NCBI GenBank assembly: GCA_034090805.1
Contig: JAXDRV010000106.1
Coordinates: 1 to 23,342 of the forward strand
Length of the DNA: 23,342 bases
Direction: 5' to 3'
Origin: Ornithomonoglobus_A sp034090805
GTDB taxonomy: Bacteria > Bacillota > Clostridia > UBA1381
The translations under genes were made by a program, and so were the position numbers. Below the pieces are notes generated by a model, which saw nothing but the letters and a program-made list of their open reading frames with translations, was not told the DNA's origin and did no database searches. Below, in pieces: positions 21,969 to 23,342 of the stretch; the stretch's first letter is position 1; every line of letters starts with the position of its first letter.

Positions 21969-22154
21969 ATGGATATGAACGGAACAGGAAAATTTATGAA
22001 GGGAATGGCGGCAGGAATGGTTGTCGGAGCAGCCGTAACAATGGTTGCCGATCCCTTGACCGAGCGTCAGCGTCATAAGCTACACAAGAAAACCGAGGGA
22101 GTATTCAAAAACGTCGGCGGCATTATAGACACTGCCGTTGAGATGATGAAATAA
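21969..22154 (+). CDS. Small glycine-rich membrane-associated protein (YtxH-like)
   Basis: The 61-residue protein starts at ATG 21969 behind GGAGGTGA, a full-strength ribosome site. Residues 9-27 (FMKGMAAGMVVGAAVTMVA) are a glycine/alanine-rich hydrophobic helix. The basic stretch DPLTERQRHKLHKK and an amphipathic helix follow. This layout recalls the N-terminal half of YtxH-domain stress proteins, but the match is by pattern only. No sigma-A promoter was found in the 160 bases upstream, so another sigma factor or an activator may be used. It is monocistronic and faces the YdcZ gene with a hairpin between. Confidence 0.7.
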   Translation: MDMNGTGKFMKGMAAGMVVGAAVTMVADPLTERQRHKLHKKTEGVFKNVGGIIDTAVEMMK

Positions 22155-22166
22155 ACGCACCGAAAA

Positions 22167-22182
22167 CAGCCGCAGGCGGCTG
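22167..22182. terminator. Hairpin between the YtxH-like gene and the YdcZ gene
   Basis: CAGCCG (22167-22172) pairs with CGGCTG (22177-22182), loop CAGG. On the minus strand it is followed by TTTTCGG, and on the plus strand by CGATATTATTTGATTTT. It probably serves both convergent genes, with neither T-tract strong. Confidence 0.55.
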
Positions 22183-22187
22183 CGATA

Positions 22188-22616
22188 TTATTTGATTTTG
22201 AATAATATCACGCCGCCTGCCATTAATACAAGTCCTACATATTTATTCCACAAAAACGGAGTCTTTTCCGTTCCCATAAGCCCGAAAGCGTCTATAACCG
22301 CAGCGGTAAAAAGCTGTGTTATAAGAATTATCGACACCGCCGCCGCAGGACTTGTCCTGCCCATACCTATCATTACGGTCACAGTTATTACCATTCCGAG
22401 CAGTCCGCCTAACCAATAAAGCTTATTCACGTCCGCTATCGCGCCGAAGCTCCCCTTGCCCCATATCCATGCGGCAAGCAGCGACACCGCAAACGCCGTC
22501 CCCTGCACAAATGCGTTGGACTCAAGCAAGCCTATTCCCTCGCCGAGCCTTGTGTTCATAACTCCCTGTATGCTCATGGCAGCACCCGCAGCCACGCAGG
22601 ACAATATTCCGATCAT
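22188..22616 (-). CDS. YdcZ/DUF606-type DMT transporter
   Basis: From ATG 22616 the protein has 142 residues and about five membrane helices. The start MIGILSCVAAGAAMSIQGVM followed by NTRLGE is the YdcZ (COG3238) opening, and the family's C-terminal GLVLMAGGVILF is present. A GTG at 22634 is possible, but its next codons contain the GGGAG ribosome site. Members are half-size drug/metabolite-superfamily carriers that work as dimers or pairs. The substrate is unknown. It follows the NA37 gene by 47 bases on the same strand. A TATAAT stands right after the NA37 stop without a good -35, so co-transcription is as likely as separate expression. Confidence 0.88.
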   Translation of the reverse strand: MIGILSCVAAGAAMSIQGVMNTRLGEGIGLLESNAFVQGTAFAVSLLAAWIWGKGSFGAIADVNKLYWLGGLLGMVITVTVMIGMGRTSPAAAVSIILITQLFTAAVIDAFGLMGTEKTPFLWNKYVGLVLMAGGVILFKIK

Positions 22617-22663
22617 CGTCATCATCTCCCGCACATATTATCTGCCGCCGTGCGAAAATTATA

Positions 22664-23342
22664 CTATTTATTTGTCATTTCATTTATATTGTTTATCGTT
22701 ATCGATATTGTGCCGTCCTCGTTGTTGATTATTTCAAGATAGCGGCTGTCACTGTAATATTCCGCCGGGAAGGACAGCTCAACGCCTATATCGGTGGTAA
22801 TTTTGATATTCGAGGTCATTTTTTTCGTAACGTAATTTGTCACCTCAACCTGCTCCGGAACTGCCGCATCCCTGATTTTTTTCATAAATTCTTCCTTCAT
22901 CACGGGTCTGCCGTCAAAAACCGTTTCGGCAACCTTTTCCGGCTCGATATATTCAAAATTATTTTCCTCTATGTTTTCGACTATGTACTGCTTCATTTTT
23001 GCGCTCGTTTCAATCGAGTCGCCTCCGTTTTCATCTGTGACCTTTTTTGCAAGTCTGCTTACAGTATTTATTGCCTCTCTCGGCGACAAATCATACACGC
23101 ACTCAAGCAGCACATCGGCAATTAAATCCACGGTTTCACCATCTATTTTGCGCTTTTTCCCCGAATATTTTATCGTGAAATCATCTTGATTCACAAACGC
23201 ACACTCCGCTATTCTCTGCGAGGTTGAGGGCAGTATCGCATAATGATTTATAAGATTGTTTTTAACCGTGCCGTCCTCCTGCAAAACCTGGTGCGTATAT
23301 CCGATTTTATTATCACACTTTAACACCGCTATGGTCGGTGAA
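22664..23342 (-). CDS. Partial NA37 nucleoid-associated protein (C-terminal part)
   Basis: The frame is open to the window edge (it reads SPTIAVLKCDNKIGYTH at the start), so the N-terminus is missing. The internal GTG at 23326 is not a start. About 225 residues are visible. The sequence fits the C-terminal two thirds of the nucleoid-associated NA37/YejK family (usually about 330 aa). Features are a mid-domain around LPSTSQRIAECAFVN, a helical region IVENIEENNFEYIEPEK, and a beta-rich end (VELSFPAEYY, then NEDGTISITINN). E. coli YejK is a nucleoid protein of unclear role. The YdcZ gene follows on the same strand. Confidence 0.75.
   Translation of the reverse strand, partial: SPTIAVLKCDNKIGYTHQVLQEDGTVKNNLINHYAILPSTSQRIAECAFVNQDDFTIKYSGKKRKIDGETVDLIADVLLECVYDLSPREAINTVSRLAKKVTDENGGDSIETSAKMKQYIVENIEENNFEYIEPEKVAETVFDGRPVMKEEFMKKIRDAAVPEQVEVTNYVTKKMTSNIKITTDIGVELSFPAEYYSDSRYLEIINNEDGTISITINNINEMTNK

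Noticed and set aside
1..23342. CRISPR array, tRNA genes, insertion sequences, prophage or attachment sites
   Set aside because: No regularly spaced repeats, cloverleaf-like sequences, transposase or integrase frames, or terminal repeats were seen on either strand.

Overview
The window looks like a piece of chromosome from a spore-forming (or spore-gene-carrying) Clostridia-type Bacillota, probably near the Oscillospiraceae/Ruminococcaceae. The grounds are a SpoIIID homologue, strong GGAGG-type ribosome sites, textbook sigma-A promoters with 17-bp spacers, TTG/GTG starts, moderate GC, and families typical of gut Clostridia (AsnA next to AsnS, UPF0291/DUF896, DUF6472, YczE, YdcZ, DUF1015). The species cannot be named from the sequence alone. 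I see no tRNA, rRNA, CRISPR array, transposase or prophage. This is mostly ordinary chromosomal backbone, and most genes lie on the minus strand.

Layout. 1-222 holds the start of a minus-strand TPR-like membrane protein that runs out of the window. 253-2954 is an operon DUF896-asnA-asnS (asparagine synthesis and charging) with its own promoter and terminator and no T-box. 2986-3189 carries a tiny plus-strand gene (32 aa, one membrane helix) too short for standard ORF calling. 3188-5597 is lon with a clear promoter. 5648-8085 is a minus-strand run of a 15-codon leader ORF, an unknown membrane protein, rmuC and a YczE-family membrane protein. 8211-8883 is an SCP2-domain gene whose product ends in a histone-H1-like Lys/Ala/Pro tail. 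8897-11688 is a four-gene minus-strand cluster: zinc-ribbon coiled-coil protein, tail-anchored coiled-coil protein, NfeD and SPFH/stomatin. 11806-14887 is an AraC regulator, response regulator and histidine kinase operon. 15018-16871 (plus strand) has spoIIID, a small alarmone synthetase and a cytoplasmic zinc-dependent phospholipase-C-like protein. 16879-19566 is glyA-metK-DUF6472 (one-carbon and SAM metabolism), divergent from nth (19575-20257). 20322-21808 is a DUF1015 gene with eroded signature motifs. 21969-22154 is a small glycine-rich membrane-associated protein, 22188-22616 a YdcZ-type transporter, and 22664-23342 the C-terminal part of an NA37 nucleoid-associated protein.

How the genes fit together. 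AsnA makes free asparagine and AsnS charges it. GlyA supplies one-carbon units and MetK makes SAM. NfeD and SPFH proteins form a known membrane-scaffold pair, and two uncharacterised coiled-coil proteins stand directly upstream in the same orientation. SpoIIID and the alarmone synthetase both belong to starvation and sporulation physiology.

I find no clearly new multi-gene defence or biosynthetic system. The best candidates for something undescribed are the four-gene SPFH module, the SCP2/H1-tail protein, the motif-eroded DUF1015 protein, and two very small genes (32 and 15 codons).
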